The notes under the pieces are model-generated. The model worked only from the letters and a program-made list of their open reading frames with translations, made no database searches and had not been told where the DNA came from. Shown one piece after another: positions 20,282 through 29,123 of a DNA stretch of 64,000 nucleotides. The translations under genes and the position numbers were made by a program. Every line of letters begins with the position of its first letter. The stretch's first letter is position 1. This stretch comes from Closterium sp. NIES-65 (taxonomy: Eukaryota > Streptophyta > Zygnematophyceae > Desmidiales > Closteriaceae): NCBI GenBank assembly GCA_948144175.1, contig CANXME010002657.1:99921-163920 (forward strand), written 5' to 3'.

Positions 20282-21773
20282 GAGACTGCCTGCTCGCCCA
20301 ACCACACCGACCCTCACCGAGTCACAGTACCGATTCACGCCATCGATCGGGCTCGGATGAAAAAGGAGGGTACAGCGACGGATTGCCCGGTACTGATCCA
20401 CGGGAAAATACAGGGAGCAGCAGTGAAGATCTTCATTGACGGAGGAGCAAGCCACAGCTTAGTTAATACCGCAACCGCACGAAAATTACAGTTAACGCTT
20501 AACCGATGTTTACCTGAGATAGATGCACGCTTAGTCGACGGCACGCCCCTGGCCATACGGGAAAAGGTGGAGCGCGTAAAAGTCCGCTGTGGGGGGAACT
20601 TCGGGTTTACACAGGAAATGCTCGTGACGACACTGGATGGGCACGGCATTTTATTGGGACGTGATTGGCTGCGACGGTACAACCCACGGATCGACTGGAC
20701 GACGGGGAGTTGCACAGTGCGAAGTAGTGGTAACTGGGTCGTTCTACCTCGCTGGCAGCCACCCGAATCTTTGACGGTCCAGGTCAACGCCATCACGATG
20801 AAACGGGCTGTCGCTGCTGGAGCTGACGTGTACGCAGTGGATATCGCACTCGTAGAAAAAGATGAGCAGCCGAGTGATTTGGAGAAACTGCTGGCAGCTG
20901 TACCGACCGAACTACAGGCACTACTGAAACGGTTCCCGGGGATATTTCCGGATGATTTACCACAGGGACTGCCACCTCAGCGGGCGCACGACCATAGGAT
21001 CGAGTTAGAACCGGGGGCACAGCCAACTGTACAGCGGCAATTTCGACTGACACAGCCCGAGCTCGACGAGTTAAGGAAGCAGTTAGATTACCTGTTAGAG
21101 AAGCAGTTTATCCGACCGAGCTCGTCACCGTTCGCCGCACCGATACTGTTCACACCGAAAAAAGACGGAGGGTTCCGCATGTGCATCGACTACCGAGCGC
21201 TTAACAGGGTAACAGTCAAATCGCGATACCCCATCCCCCGCGCCGACGAACTGATCGACCAACTGCGAACAGCACGAGTCTTTTCGAAAATAGATTTACG
21301 GGGAGGTTACCATCAGATTCGGGTCGAACCATCGGACTGCGCCAAAACAGCATTTAGGACTAGGTACGGGTCATTCGAGTATACAGTAATGCCATTCGGG
21401 CTGACGAACGCGCCTGCGACATTTCAGATGACCATGAACGAGGCGTTTAGACCACTTTTAGATAAATGCGTGATAGTTTACCTGGACGATATTCTAGTTT
21501 ACAGCCGGGATAAGCAGCAGCACTTAGTGGATCTTGAAGCAGTTTTTAAGGTTTTGGAGGAACATCGGCTACTCACCAAGGGCTCCAAGTGCGAGTTTTT
21601 TCGGGACAGGCTAGAGTTTTTGGGTCACGTCATTTCGGAAGCTGGGGTTGAGATTGACCCAAAGAAGCTGGATACAGTAAAAGCGTGGCGCCCCCCGACG
21701 AACATCACGGAACTGCAGAGTTTTTTAGGTTTTGTTAATTACGTTCGACGGTTCGTGCCCGACATGGCACGTT
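20240..21773 (+). pseudogene. gypsy pol, first part: protease and reverse transcriptase
   Basis: Open in the -1 frame relative to gag. The protease-like region has VKIFIDGGASHSLVN at ~20425-20470, with DGG where most family members have DSG or DTG. Reverse transcriptase follows with the FSKIDLRGGYHQIR, FGLTNAPATFQ and YLDD (21479-21490) motifs, then FLGHVISEAG. The frame is cut after base 21773 by the copia insertion. Its next codon resumes with base 29124, restoring Leu-Thr-Ala-Pro-Leu. Confidence 0.93.
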
Positions 21774-21905
21774 TGTCAGAACTTATAGCTTACTTGTTTC
21801 TGTAGGCTATAGTGGGGTATCCCATAGGGGGTACAACCCAATTAGGGTTTCCTATTTGTACTCACTTCGTTCATAGTCATTTCATTCTCGTTCTTTGTTT
21901 CCACA
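21774..21905 (+). repeat. 5' LTR of the nested copia (132 bp)
   Basis: Contains ATTAGGGTTTCC, a telobox-like motif also present or slightly altered in all related LTRs of this window, and TTGTACTCAC downstream of it. No strong TATA box is visible, so the promoter may extend into the leader. Confidence 0.95.
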
Positions 21906-21920
21906 TGGAATCAGAGCAGG
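21906..21920 (+). promoter_or_regulatory. primer-binding site of the nested copia
   Basis: TGGAATCAGAGCAGG starts directly after the LTR. It differs by one base from TGGTATCAGAGC, which pairs with initiator tRNA-Met. Confidence 0.8.
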
Positions 21921-21989
21921 TTCCCTCCTAGGGACTGCTTCTAGGGCCCACCGAACCGCGCCCCGAGGCGCGTTTTTTTTTAGCGACCC

Positions 21990-22800
21990 GTCGTGTCGCC
22001 CCTAGCGGACCGTTGCGCCGCCCTTCCCCTCGCGGCTCCGCCGCCCTTCCCTAGCGGCCCCGCCGCCCTTCGATCGCGGCCCCGCCGCCCTCTGCTACGC
22101 GGCCCCGCCGCCGCCCTTCGATCGCGGCCCCGCAGCCCTCGGCTACGCGGCCCCGCCGCCCTCTGCCTCGCGGCCCCGCCGCCCTCTGCTACGCGGCCCC
22201 GCCGCCCTCTGCTACGCGGCCCCGCCGCCCTCTGCTACGCGGCCCCGCCGCCCTTCGATCGCGGCCCCGCCGCCCTTTGCCACGCGGCCCCGCCGCCCTC
22301 TACTACGCGGCCCCGCCGCCCTCTGCTACGCGGCCCCGCCGCCCTTCGATCGCGGCCCCGCCGCCCTCTGCTACGCGGCCTCGCCGCCGTCTGCTACGCG
22401 GCCCCGCCGCCCCCTGCTACGCGGCCCCGCCGCTCTCTTCGGTCACGGCCCCGCCGCCCTCTGCTACGCGGCCCCGCCGATCCGCCCAGCAGCAGCCGCC
22501 GCCGCCTGAGCCGCCGCCGAGCCGTCGCCGAGCCGCCGCCGAGCCGCCGCCCGAGCCGCCGCCGAGCCGCCAGAGCCGCCGCCGAGCCGCCCGTGACGCC
22601 CGAGCCGCCCGCGCCGCCCAGCAGCAGCCGAGCCGCCGCCGAGCCGCCGCCGCCTGAGCCGCCGCCGAGCCGCCGCCGAGCCGCCGCCGATCCGCCGCCG
22701 AGCCGCCGCCCGAGCCGCCGCCGAGCCGCCCGCGCCGCCCGAGCCGCCTGCGGAGCCGTGCTGCTGTTCCTCTGCTGCTGACCTACCCGCCTCTCCCAGC
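21990..22800. repeat. GC-rich repetitive leader of the nested copia
   Basis: 22020-22480 consists of variants of CGGCCCCGCCGCCCTCTGCTACG (roughly 24-27 bp). 22490-22760 consists of GAGCCGCCGCC repeats. Several long open frames here (Arg-Pro-Pro and Pro-Ser-Arg repeats) reflect composition. The RNA would be highly structured. Confidence 0.85.
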
Positions 22801-22824
22801 CCGGTGAGATTTTCAGCTGCTGTC

Positions 22825-25800
22825 ATGGCCACCCCCAATGTTCTTACCTTTGACGCTGAGGGGAGGGCCATTGACTTTGCCGTCTGGATTGAAGACCTGC
22901 AGCTGTACTTACTGTGTGATGCGATAGATGAGGTCTCTCTCTTTGACTTTGTCTCTGGCGCTGTCCCTGCCCCACCTGCTGATGCTGACTCTGCCGTTCG
23001 CTCCAAGTGGGCGACCCGCGATGCTGCTGCACGTCTTGCTGTGCGTCGCCACCTCCCTTCCTCTGAGCGTGCCCACTTTAGTCAGTGCAAGACCGCTCAG
23101 GCCTTGTACGACGCTGTAGTTGCACGCTACTCCTCCCCTTCCTGCGCTACCCTTAGCCGCCTCATGCTACCGTTTCTCTTCCCTGACCTCGCTTCCTTTC
23201 CCACTGTCGCTGACCTCGTTACCCACCTCCGTGCTAGTGACACCCGCTACCGCGCTGCCCTTCCTGCTGAGTTCCGCGCTGCGAACCCTCCTCCCATGTA
23301 CATCACTCTCTACTTTCTCGTCACCCGTCTCCCTGAGTCCCTTCGTGTCGTTAGGGACCAGTTTCTCTCTGTCTGTCCCACCACTCTCACTGTCGACCTC
23401 CTTGAGGAGTCCCTGCTAGCGGCTGAGAAGAGTATTGTCGCTGTAGGGGCCTCTCGGGGTGACCCTCGCACCCCTATCTTTGAGGGGTGTGGTCCTTCCC
23501 CCCTGCTGCCCTCTGTCGCCTCTGCCGCTGCGGCCGACCTCGCTGGTTTTGAGTCGGTCGGCGCGGCGTCTGCCCCCAGCGGCAGACGCCGCGCTGGCAA
23601 GGGCAAGGGGGGCAAGGGAGCGGGTGGAGCTAGAGGGGGCGGTGGAGGAGGCGGTGGGGGTGGCGGGGGGAGTGGGGGTGGCGGTGGGGGTGGTGGCGGA
23701 AGTGGAGGTACTGGTGGCGGCGGTGGAGGCGGAGGTGGCGGCGGAGGTGGTAGCGGAGGAGGCGGTGGGAGCGGTGGGAGCGACGGTCCTGGTGGGGGAG
23801 GTGGAGGTGGAGACGGGGGTGGCGGTGGAGGCGGGGGTGGCAGTGGAGGCGGGGGTCGGAGTGGCTCGTCCCAGCGGAGCAGCTCCGGGGGTGGTCAGCG
23901 CCAGCAGCAACAGCAGCAGCAGCCGCAGCAGCAGCCACAGCAGCAGCAGCGCTCTCGCACCGTCCCCGCCCCTCAGCAGCTCCGTGAGTGGTACTCGCAG
24001 CGTCAGCGTGGTGGTGCGCTTGGTCCGTGCCCCTACGTTCTCCGCACCGGTGACCGTGCAGGGGAGAGGTGTGGAGGCGCCCACACTGCCCGCCGCTGCT
24101 TTGGCCGCCTGACTGACGCCTGGCGTCAGCAGTTTCCGGAGGCAGCTGAGATCCCCCGCTGGGGAGAGCTGTCTAGGGCTGGTGTAGCTATTTATGATCT
24201 TGATTTTGATGCTATTCTCTCTGCTATGTATGCTGCGATTGGTAGTGATGAGGATGACTGTTACCGGTGTTTCCCGCCCGACCCGGGCATTGGTACTGCC
24301 GCGTCAGGTACTAGTGAGGCTGCTGCTCTAGGTGCCAGTGCGTCTGTGCTCTCAGGTACTGTGTCGGCTTCGGCCTCTCACACCTTCACCCTTGACTCTG
24401 GAGCGTCTCGCTCCTTCTTTCGGGACCGCACCACTCTCACGCCGCTGAGTCGGCCGGTTGCGGTGTCCCTGGCTGACCCCTCTGGGGGGCCTGTCCTGTC
24501 TCGCTTCTCCACTGTCCTCCCGTGTCCGGCGGCCCCCTCTGGCACCCTGACTGGTCTCTACCTCCCCTCGTTCTCGACGAACTTGGTGAGTGGTGCTGAC
24601 CTCCAGGATGCGGGTGTCCACCAGTTCACCCCTGCTCGTCAGCGGGTGACCCACTGCACGGAGGCGGATACAGGTCGCCACCTGGCTACGTTTACACGTC
24701 GGCCAGGGTCGAGCCTGTACACTCTGACCACTGCTTCTCCTCCAGGTGCTGAGTCTGGTAGGGTCACTTCGTCTGGTCAGGTGTTTGCTGCAGCGTCCAG
24801 GTCTGGTCCTGAGTCTGCCCCCTGCTCGTGCCGTCGTTTGTCTCACGAGACCCTCCTCTGGCACCACCGCCTTGGCCACCCCTCTCTGCTTCGGCTCAGA
24901 GGCATGGCCTCGCGAGTCCTTGTGTCTGGTCTTCCCCGGTCTCTCCCTCCCCTTCCTCCGGGCCCTGGCCCCACCTGTGTCCCCTGTGTCGAGGGGCGCC
25001 AGCGTGCTGCCCCTCACTCCTCCCAGTTTCCTCCGACAGAGGCCCCGTTGCAGACGCTTCACATGGATGTGTGGGGCCCAGCCCGCGTCCGTGGACAGGG
25101 TCAGGAGCGCTACTTCCTGCTGGTGGTTGACGACTACTCGCGTTACACCACAGTCTTCCCCTTGCGCAGCAAGGGTGAGGTCACTGCGGTGTTGATCGAC
25201 TGGATCCGCGCAGCTCGTCTCCAGCTTCGGAGGAGCTTTGGCTCTGACTTCCCTGTTTTGCGTCTGCACTCGGACAGAGGCGGAGAGTTCTCCTCTGGCC
25301 TCCTGAGTGCCTACTGTCGTGCGCGAGGCATCCGTCAGACCTTCACGCTTCCGGACTCACCGCAGCAGAATGGGATTGCTGAGCGCCGCATTGGCATGGT
25401 CATGGACGTCGCTCGTACGTCCATGATGCATGCGGCTGCTCCCCATTTTCTGTGGCCGTTTGCGGTCAGGTACGCTGCGCACCAGATCAACCTCCACCCC
25501 AGGGTCTCTCGACCGGAGACCTCCCCAGCCCTGCTGTGGACGGGGAAGGTTGGCGATGCGTCGGCGTTCCGGGTCTGGGGATCTCGGGCGTTTGTTCGCG
25601 ACCTGTCTGCGGACAAGCTATCCCCTCGTGCTTCTCCCTGCGTCTTCCTGGGGTTCCCCCCCGACGCCCCTGGGTGGCAGTTTTACCACCCCACCTCTCG
25701 ACGTGTTCTGTCCTCCCAGGACGTCACGTTCGACGAGTCGGTACCCTACTACCGCCTCTTCCCCTACCGCACTCCGTCCCTCCCCCCGCCCCCGCTCTTC

Positions 25801-28788
25801 TTGGTACCAGGTCCCCCCCCGGTAGTCCCCCTCCCCCCTCAGGGTCCTGCCCCTTCAGGTGTGTCCCAGGTAGACGCGGTCGAGCCTGTCGAGGTCACTG
25901 GTGACTCTGGTGCTGCTGCGGGAGCTGAGCCTGGGGGTGCGGAGTCTGGGGGTGCTGAGCCTGGAGGTGCCGAGTCTGGGGGTGCTGAGCCTGGGGGTGC
26001 TGAGCCTGGGGGTGCTGTGCCTGGAGGTGCCGAGTCTGGGGGTGCTGTGCCTGGGGGTGCTGAGCCTGGGGGTGCTGAGCCTGGGGTTGCTGAGCCTGGG
26101 GGTGCTGAGCCTGGGGGTGACGTGCCTGGGGGTGCTGTGTCTAGGGGTGCTGAGCCTGGAGGTGCTGTGCCTGGGGGTGCTTCGTCTCGCCGGGAGCCAC
26201 TCTCCCCACAGGAGCTGCGTGAGTGGTTTGCCGGGCGCTGGAGGCGTGCTGCTGGTGCTGGTGGTTCTTCGGCTGCAGAGGGTACTGCTGCTGCGCGCCC
26301 CGCCGGCGCTCGTACTGTGGGTACTGGAGCTGCTGAGTCTGAGAGTTCTCCTGGAGCTGGTCCTGCTGAGGGTGTTGGCGCTGAGCCTGCCGTTGGCGGC
26401 CCGACTGACAGTGCTCCTGGTGCTGCGGCTGGAGGTTCTGGAGCTTCTGGTGGTGCTGCTGGAGGTGCTACTGGAGTGGGTGCTCCTGCCGGGGCTGCTG
26501 GTGCTGTTCCTGCTGTTTCTAGCGTCGCCGCGCGGCCCCGACCGTACTTCGTTCCGCTCCTGCAGCAGGTTCTTGGTCTTACACCTCCTCCTCCTCCCTC
26601 GGAGGGTCCGCAGCCTGTCCGGTCACAGCCACAGCTACAGCCTGCCTCCCCTTTGCCTGCTCCTTCTCCCTACGCTGGTCCGACTGGAGGTCTTACTGAG
26701 CGTCGTGAGCCTGCGTCTCGTCCTGTGTCGCCTGTTCGTACTGAGCGCGCTGGTGGTCGCGGGTCGCGTCAGCGTCCTCCTCCTGTCCCTGGCACGCACC
26801 GGATGTCCCTGCGTCCGTCCACTGCTCCTCTGCGTGCCCCTTTGCCTTCTCCTCCTGCTTCCTCTCTTCCTGCTCTTGCCGACCCGGAGTCGGACGCCCT
26901 TCGTGCTGCCAGTCCTACTGTCACGCGTCTCCTGGCTACTGCTGTCACTGACCCCTCCTTCGAGTCGTCTGCTGCGTCTGCCCTTGTCACTGAGCTTGTC
27001 GACTTTGCTGCGCGCTGTCGTCTAGACTACGCTGCTCGTCTTGTCACTGAGTCTGAGTCCGCCTGTCCTCCGTCCGTCGGGGGTGAGTGTGCCCTTGGCA
27101 CGGACGTCCTTGAGGACAGGCAGGAGGAGTTCCAGTGTCTGGCCGCCGCTTCACCTCGTCTCGCGTCTGTACTGCTAGCCCCTGAGGGAGACCCGGATGC
27201 ACCAGACATCCCGACTCCGCGTTCTTACGCGGAGGCGATAGAGGGTCCCTACTCCTCTCAGTGGCAGGCAGCTATGGATGCAGAGATGGCTTCCTGGAAG
27301 TCCACAGGCACCTACGTTGACGCTGTTCCCCCTCCTGGGGCGAACATCGTCAGTGGCATGTGGATTTTCAGGGTGAAGCGGCCGCCGGGTTCTCCGCCTG
27401 TCTTCAAGGCGCGTTACGTGGCTCGTGGCTTCAGTCAGCGGCAGGGGGTTGACTACTTTCAGACCTTCTCCCCCACCCCGAAGATGACCACTCTTCGGGT
27501 TCTGCTACACGTTGCTGCTCACCGTGACTACGAGCTGCACTCTCTCGACTTCAGCACAGCTTTCTTGCAGGGCAGCCTGCACGAGGAGATCTGGCTGCGT
27601 CGCCCACCTGGCTTCACTGGGTCTTTCCCTCCTGGTACCCAGTGGAGTCTCCGGCGTCCAGTCTACGGTCTCCGCCAGGCGCCACGTGAGTGGCACGACA
27701 CACTGAGGACTACGCTCGCGGCACTTGGGTTTGCTCCTTCCACTGCCGACCCGTCGCTGTTTCTGCGCACCGACACCTCTCTGCCGCCGTTCTACATCCT
27801 CGTGTACGTCGACGACTTGGTCTTTGCCACAGCTGACATTGCTGGACTCGCCTACGTGAAGTCCGAGCTGCAGAAGAGACACACGTGCACTGACCTGGGT
27901 GAACTGCGCAGCTACCTTGGCTTGCAGATCAGCCGGGACAGAGCACGCCGCACCATTACCCTGACTCAGTCACACATGGTGCAGCAGGTCCTTCAGCGCT
28001 TCGGCTTCACGTACTCCTCGCCTCAGGCCACTCCTCTGCCTACTCGCCACTCGCTCTCAGCTCTGCCTTCGGATGAGTCCGTAGAGTCGAGTGGCCCGTT
28101 TGCAGAGCTTGTTGGCTGCCTCATGTACCTGATGACCTGCACACGACCTGACCTCGCATACCCTCTTAGCATTCTCGCACGCTATGTTGCTCCTGGGAGA
28201 CACCGACCAGAGCACATGGCTGCAGCGAAGAGGGTGTTGCGCTACTTGTGCAGTACGTCGGGCATGGGGCTAGTGCTTGGAGGGCGCAGTCCAGTGGTCC
28301 TCACTGGGCACGCAGACGCTTCTTGGGCTGACGACCAGGCTACGCAGCGGTCGTCACAGGGTTACACCTTCAGCCTTGGTTCCGGCTCTGTCTCGTGGCG
28401 GGCTACCCGCTCGTCTTCTGTTCTCGGCTCCAGTTGTGAGGCTGAGATCTACGCTGGGGCTATGGCTGCACAGGAGTTACGCTGGCTCACCTACCTGCTG
28501 ACCGACCTTGGAGAGCAGCCTCGTTCTCCTCCAGTCCTGTACGTAGACAACAAGGCCATGCTGGCCTTGTGTCGAGAGCAGCGACTGGAGCACAGAACGA
28601 AGCACATTGCTCTTCGTTACTTTCTTGCTCGTGAGCTACAGCAGCGTGGACAGCTGCGACTTGCGTACGAGGCCTCTGAGGCCAACACTGCTGATGTCTT
28701 CACCAAGGCACTTGCGCCTTGTGATCATCAGCGTTGCTGCACGCAGTTGGGTCTTGTGCCTGTCTTGCCTCACTTGCTCTCCTCTTGA
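22825..28788 (+). CDS. copia gag-pol polyprotein, intact single ORF
   Basis: I start at ATG 22825; the frame is open for seven codons upstream but has no earlier ATG. About 1,987 residues. Gag has an N-terminal capsid-like region (1-210) and a very Gly-rich tract (~269-349, about 80 residues, mostly Gly). A Gln-rich stretch and an unusual C-X13-C-X3-H-X4-C cluster (402-425) follow. The aspartic protease is FTLDSGASRSFF (Asp ~524). The pre-integrase zinc region has HHRLGH. The integrase catalytic triad is at Asp748, Asp817 and Glu853, with the canonical 35-residue spacing. A low-complexity GGAEP repeat lies at ~1032-1122. Reverse transcriptase has YVDD at 1661-1664, and RNase H ends NTADVFTKAL. 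No stop or frameshift separates gag from pol, so a gag-only product would need another mechanism. Confidence 0.96.
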   Translation: MATPNVLTFDAEGRAIDFAVWIEDLQLYLLCDAIDEVSLFDFVSGAVPAPPADADSAVRSKWATRDAAARLAVRRHLPSSERAHFSQCKTAQALYDAVVARYSSPSCATLSRLMLPFLFPDLASFPTVADLVTHLRASDTRYRAALPAEFRAANPPPMYITLYFLVTRLPESLRVVRDQFLSVCPTTLTVDLLEESLLAAEKSIVAVGASRGDPRTPIFEGCGPSPLLPSVASAAAADLAGFESVGAASAPSGRRRAGKGKGGKGAGGARGGGGGGGGGGGGSGGGGGGGGGSGGTGGGGGGGGGGGGGSGGGGGSGGSDGPGGGGGGGDGGGGGGGGGSGGGGRSGSSQRSSSGGGQRQQQQQQQPQQQPQQQQRSRTVPAPQQLREWYSQRQRGGALGPCPYVLRTGDRAGERCGGAHTARRCFGRLTDAWRQQFPEAAEIPRWGELSRAGVAIYDLDFDAILSAMYAAIGSDEDDCYRCFPPDPGIGTAASGTSEAAALGASASVLSGTVSASASHTFTLDSGASRSFFRDRTTLTPLSRPVAVSLADPSGGPVLSRFSTVLPCPAAPSGTLTGLYLPSFSTNLVSGADLQDAGVHQFTPARQRVTHCTEADTGRHLATFTRRPGSSLYTLTTASPPGAESGRVTSSGQVFAAASRSGPESAPCSCRRLSHETLLWHHRLGHPSLLRLRGMASRVLVSGLPRSLPPLPPGPGPTCVPCVEGRQRAAPHSSQFPPTEAPLQTLHMDVWGPARVRGQGQERYFLLVVDDYSRYTTVFPLRSKGEVTAVLIDWIRAARLQLRRSFGSDFPVLRLHSDRGGEFSSGLLSAYCRARGIRQTFTLPDSPQQNGIAERRIGMVMDVARTSMMHAAAPHFLWPFAVRYAAHQINLHPRVSRPETSPALLWTGKVGDASAFRVWGSRAFVRDLSADKLSPRASPCVFLGFPPDAPGWQFYHPTSRRVLSSQDVTFDESVPYYRLFPYRTPSLPPPPLFLVPGPPPVVPLPPQGPAPSGVSQVDAVEPVEVTGDSGAAAGAEPGGAESGGAEPGGAESGGAEPGGAEPGGAVPGGAESGGAVPGGAEPGGAEPGVAEPGGAEPGGDVPGGAVSRGAEPGGAVPGGASSRREPLSPQELREWFAGRWRRAAGAGGSSAAEGTAAARPAGARTVGTGAAESESSPGAGPAEGVGAEPAVGGPTDSAPGAAAGGSGASGGAAGGATGVGAPAGAAGAVPAVSSVAARPRPYFVPLLQQVLGLTPPPPPSEGPQPVRSQPQLQPASPLPAPSPYAGPTGGLTERREPASRPVSPVRTERAGGRGSRQRPPPVPGTHRMSLRPSTAPLRAPLPSPPASSLPALADPESDALRAASPTVTRLLATAVTDPSFESSAASALVTELVDFAARCRLDYAARLVTESESACPPSVGGECALGTDVLEDRQEEFQCLAAASPRLASVLLAPEGDPDAPDIPTPRSYAEAIEGPYSSQWQAAMDAEMASWKSTGTYVDAVPPPGANIVSGMWIFRVKRPPGSPPVFKARYVARGFSQRQGVDYFQTFSPTPKMTTLRVLLHVAAHRDYELHSLDFSTAFLQGSLHEEIWLRRPPGFTGSFPPGTQWSLRRPVYGLRQAPREWHDTLRTTLAALGFAPSTADPSLFLRTDTSLPPFYILVYVDDLVFATADIAGLAYVKSELQKRHTCTDLGELRSYLGLQISRDRARRTITLTQSHMVQQVLQRFGFTYSSPQATPLPTRHSLSALPSDESVESSGPFAELVGCLMYLMTCTRPDLAYPLSILARYVAPGRHRPEHMAAAKRVLRYLCSTSGMGLVLGGRSPVVLTGHADASWADDQATQRSSQGYTFSLGSGSVSWRATRSSSVLGSSCEAEIYAGAMAAQELRWLTYLLTDLGEQPRSPPVLYVDNKAMLALCREQRLEHRTKHIALRYFLARELQQRGQLRLAYEASEANTADVFTKALAPCDHQRCCTQLGLVPVLPHLLSS

Positions 28789-28962
28789 CCTTGCTTGTAC
28801 TTTCGCATATATATACTCTTGTTTTTTGTATATCTCTATATATGATCTTGCATGTGAACTGGCCTTGTGGCCTTTGAACTTGTGCTCGGAATGCGTGGTG
28901 ACTTTGTGATCCACCCTGAGCTTTGCTTTGCTTTGCTTGACTGGTCTTGTGACCCCTTGTTC

Positions 28963-28986
28963 TCCCCCACTTTGCCTATGGGGGTG
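28963..28986 (+). promoter_or_regulatory. hairpin and purine run next to the 3' LTR
   Basis: CTCCCCCACTTTGCCTATGGGGGTG directly precedes the LTR. CCCCCA and TGGGGG can pair around a 9-nt loop, and the GGGGG is the likely polypurine primer. The same string lies before the LTR at 967 and, reversed, after the LTRs at 49941 and 57893. Confidence 0.7.
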
Positions 28987-29118
28987 TGTCAGAACTTATA
29001 GCTTACTTGTTTCTGTAGGCTATAGTGGGGTATCCCATAGGGGGTACAACCCAATTAGGGTTTCCTATTTGTACTCACTTCGTTCATAGTCATTTCATTC
29101 TCGTTCTTTGTTTCCACA
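28987..29118 (+). repeat. 3' LTR of the nested copia (132 bp)
   Basis: Identical to the 5' LTR by eye and followed by ACGTT, the second copy of the target site. Confidence 0.95.
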
Positions 29119-29123
29119 ACGTT

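Larger units (their letters stand above)
21774..29118 (+). mobile_element. complete, apparently intact Ty1/copia element nested in gypsy pol
   Basis: The 132-bp LTRs (21774-21905 and 28987-29118) are identical by eye, with TGTCAG...CCACA ends. The target duplication ACGTT is at 21769-21773 and 29119-29123. The primer-binding site, one uninterrupted gag-pol ORF and a purine run are all present. The very short LTRs and the ~900-bp GC-rich repetitive leader are family traits shared with the copies at 1, 49807 and 57766. It is the best candidate in the window for a recently active element. Confidence 0.97.

Noticed and set aside
21993..22781. 262-codon Arg/Pro-rich leader ORF in the nested copia
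   Set aside because: Open because of repeat composition; no domain and not conserved in frame in the related leader at 55400-56927.
23416..24084. Minus-strand ORFs across the Gly-rich gag region
   Set aside because: Shadows of the G-rich coding strand without domain content.
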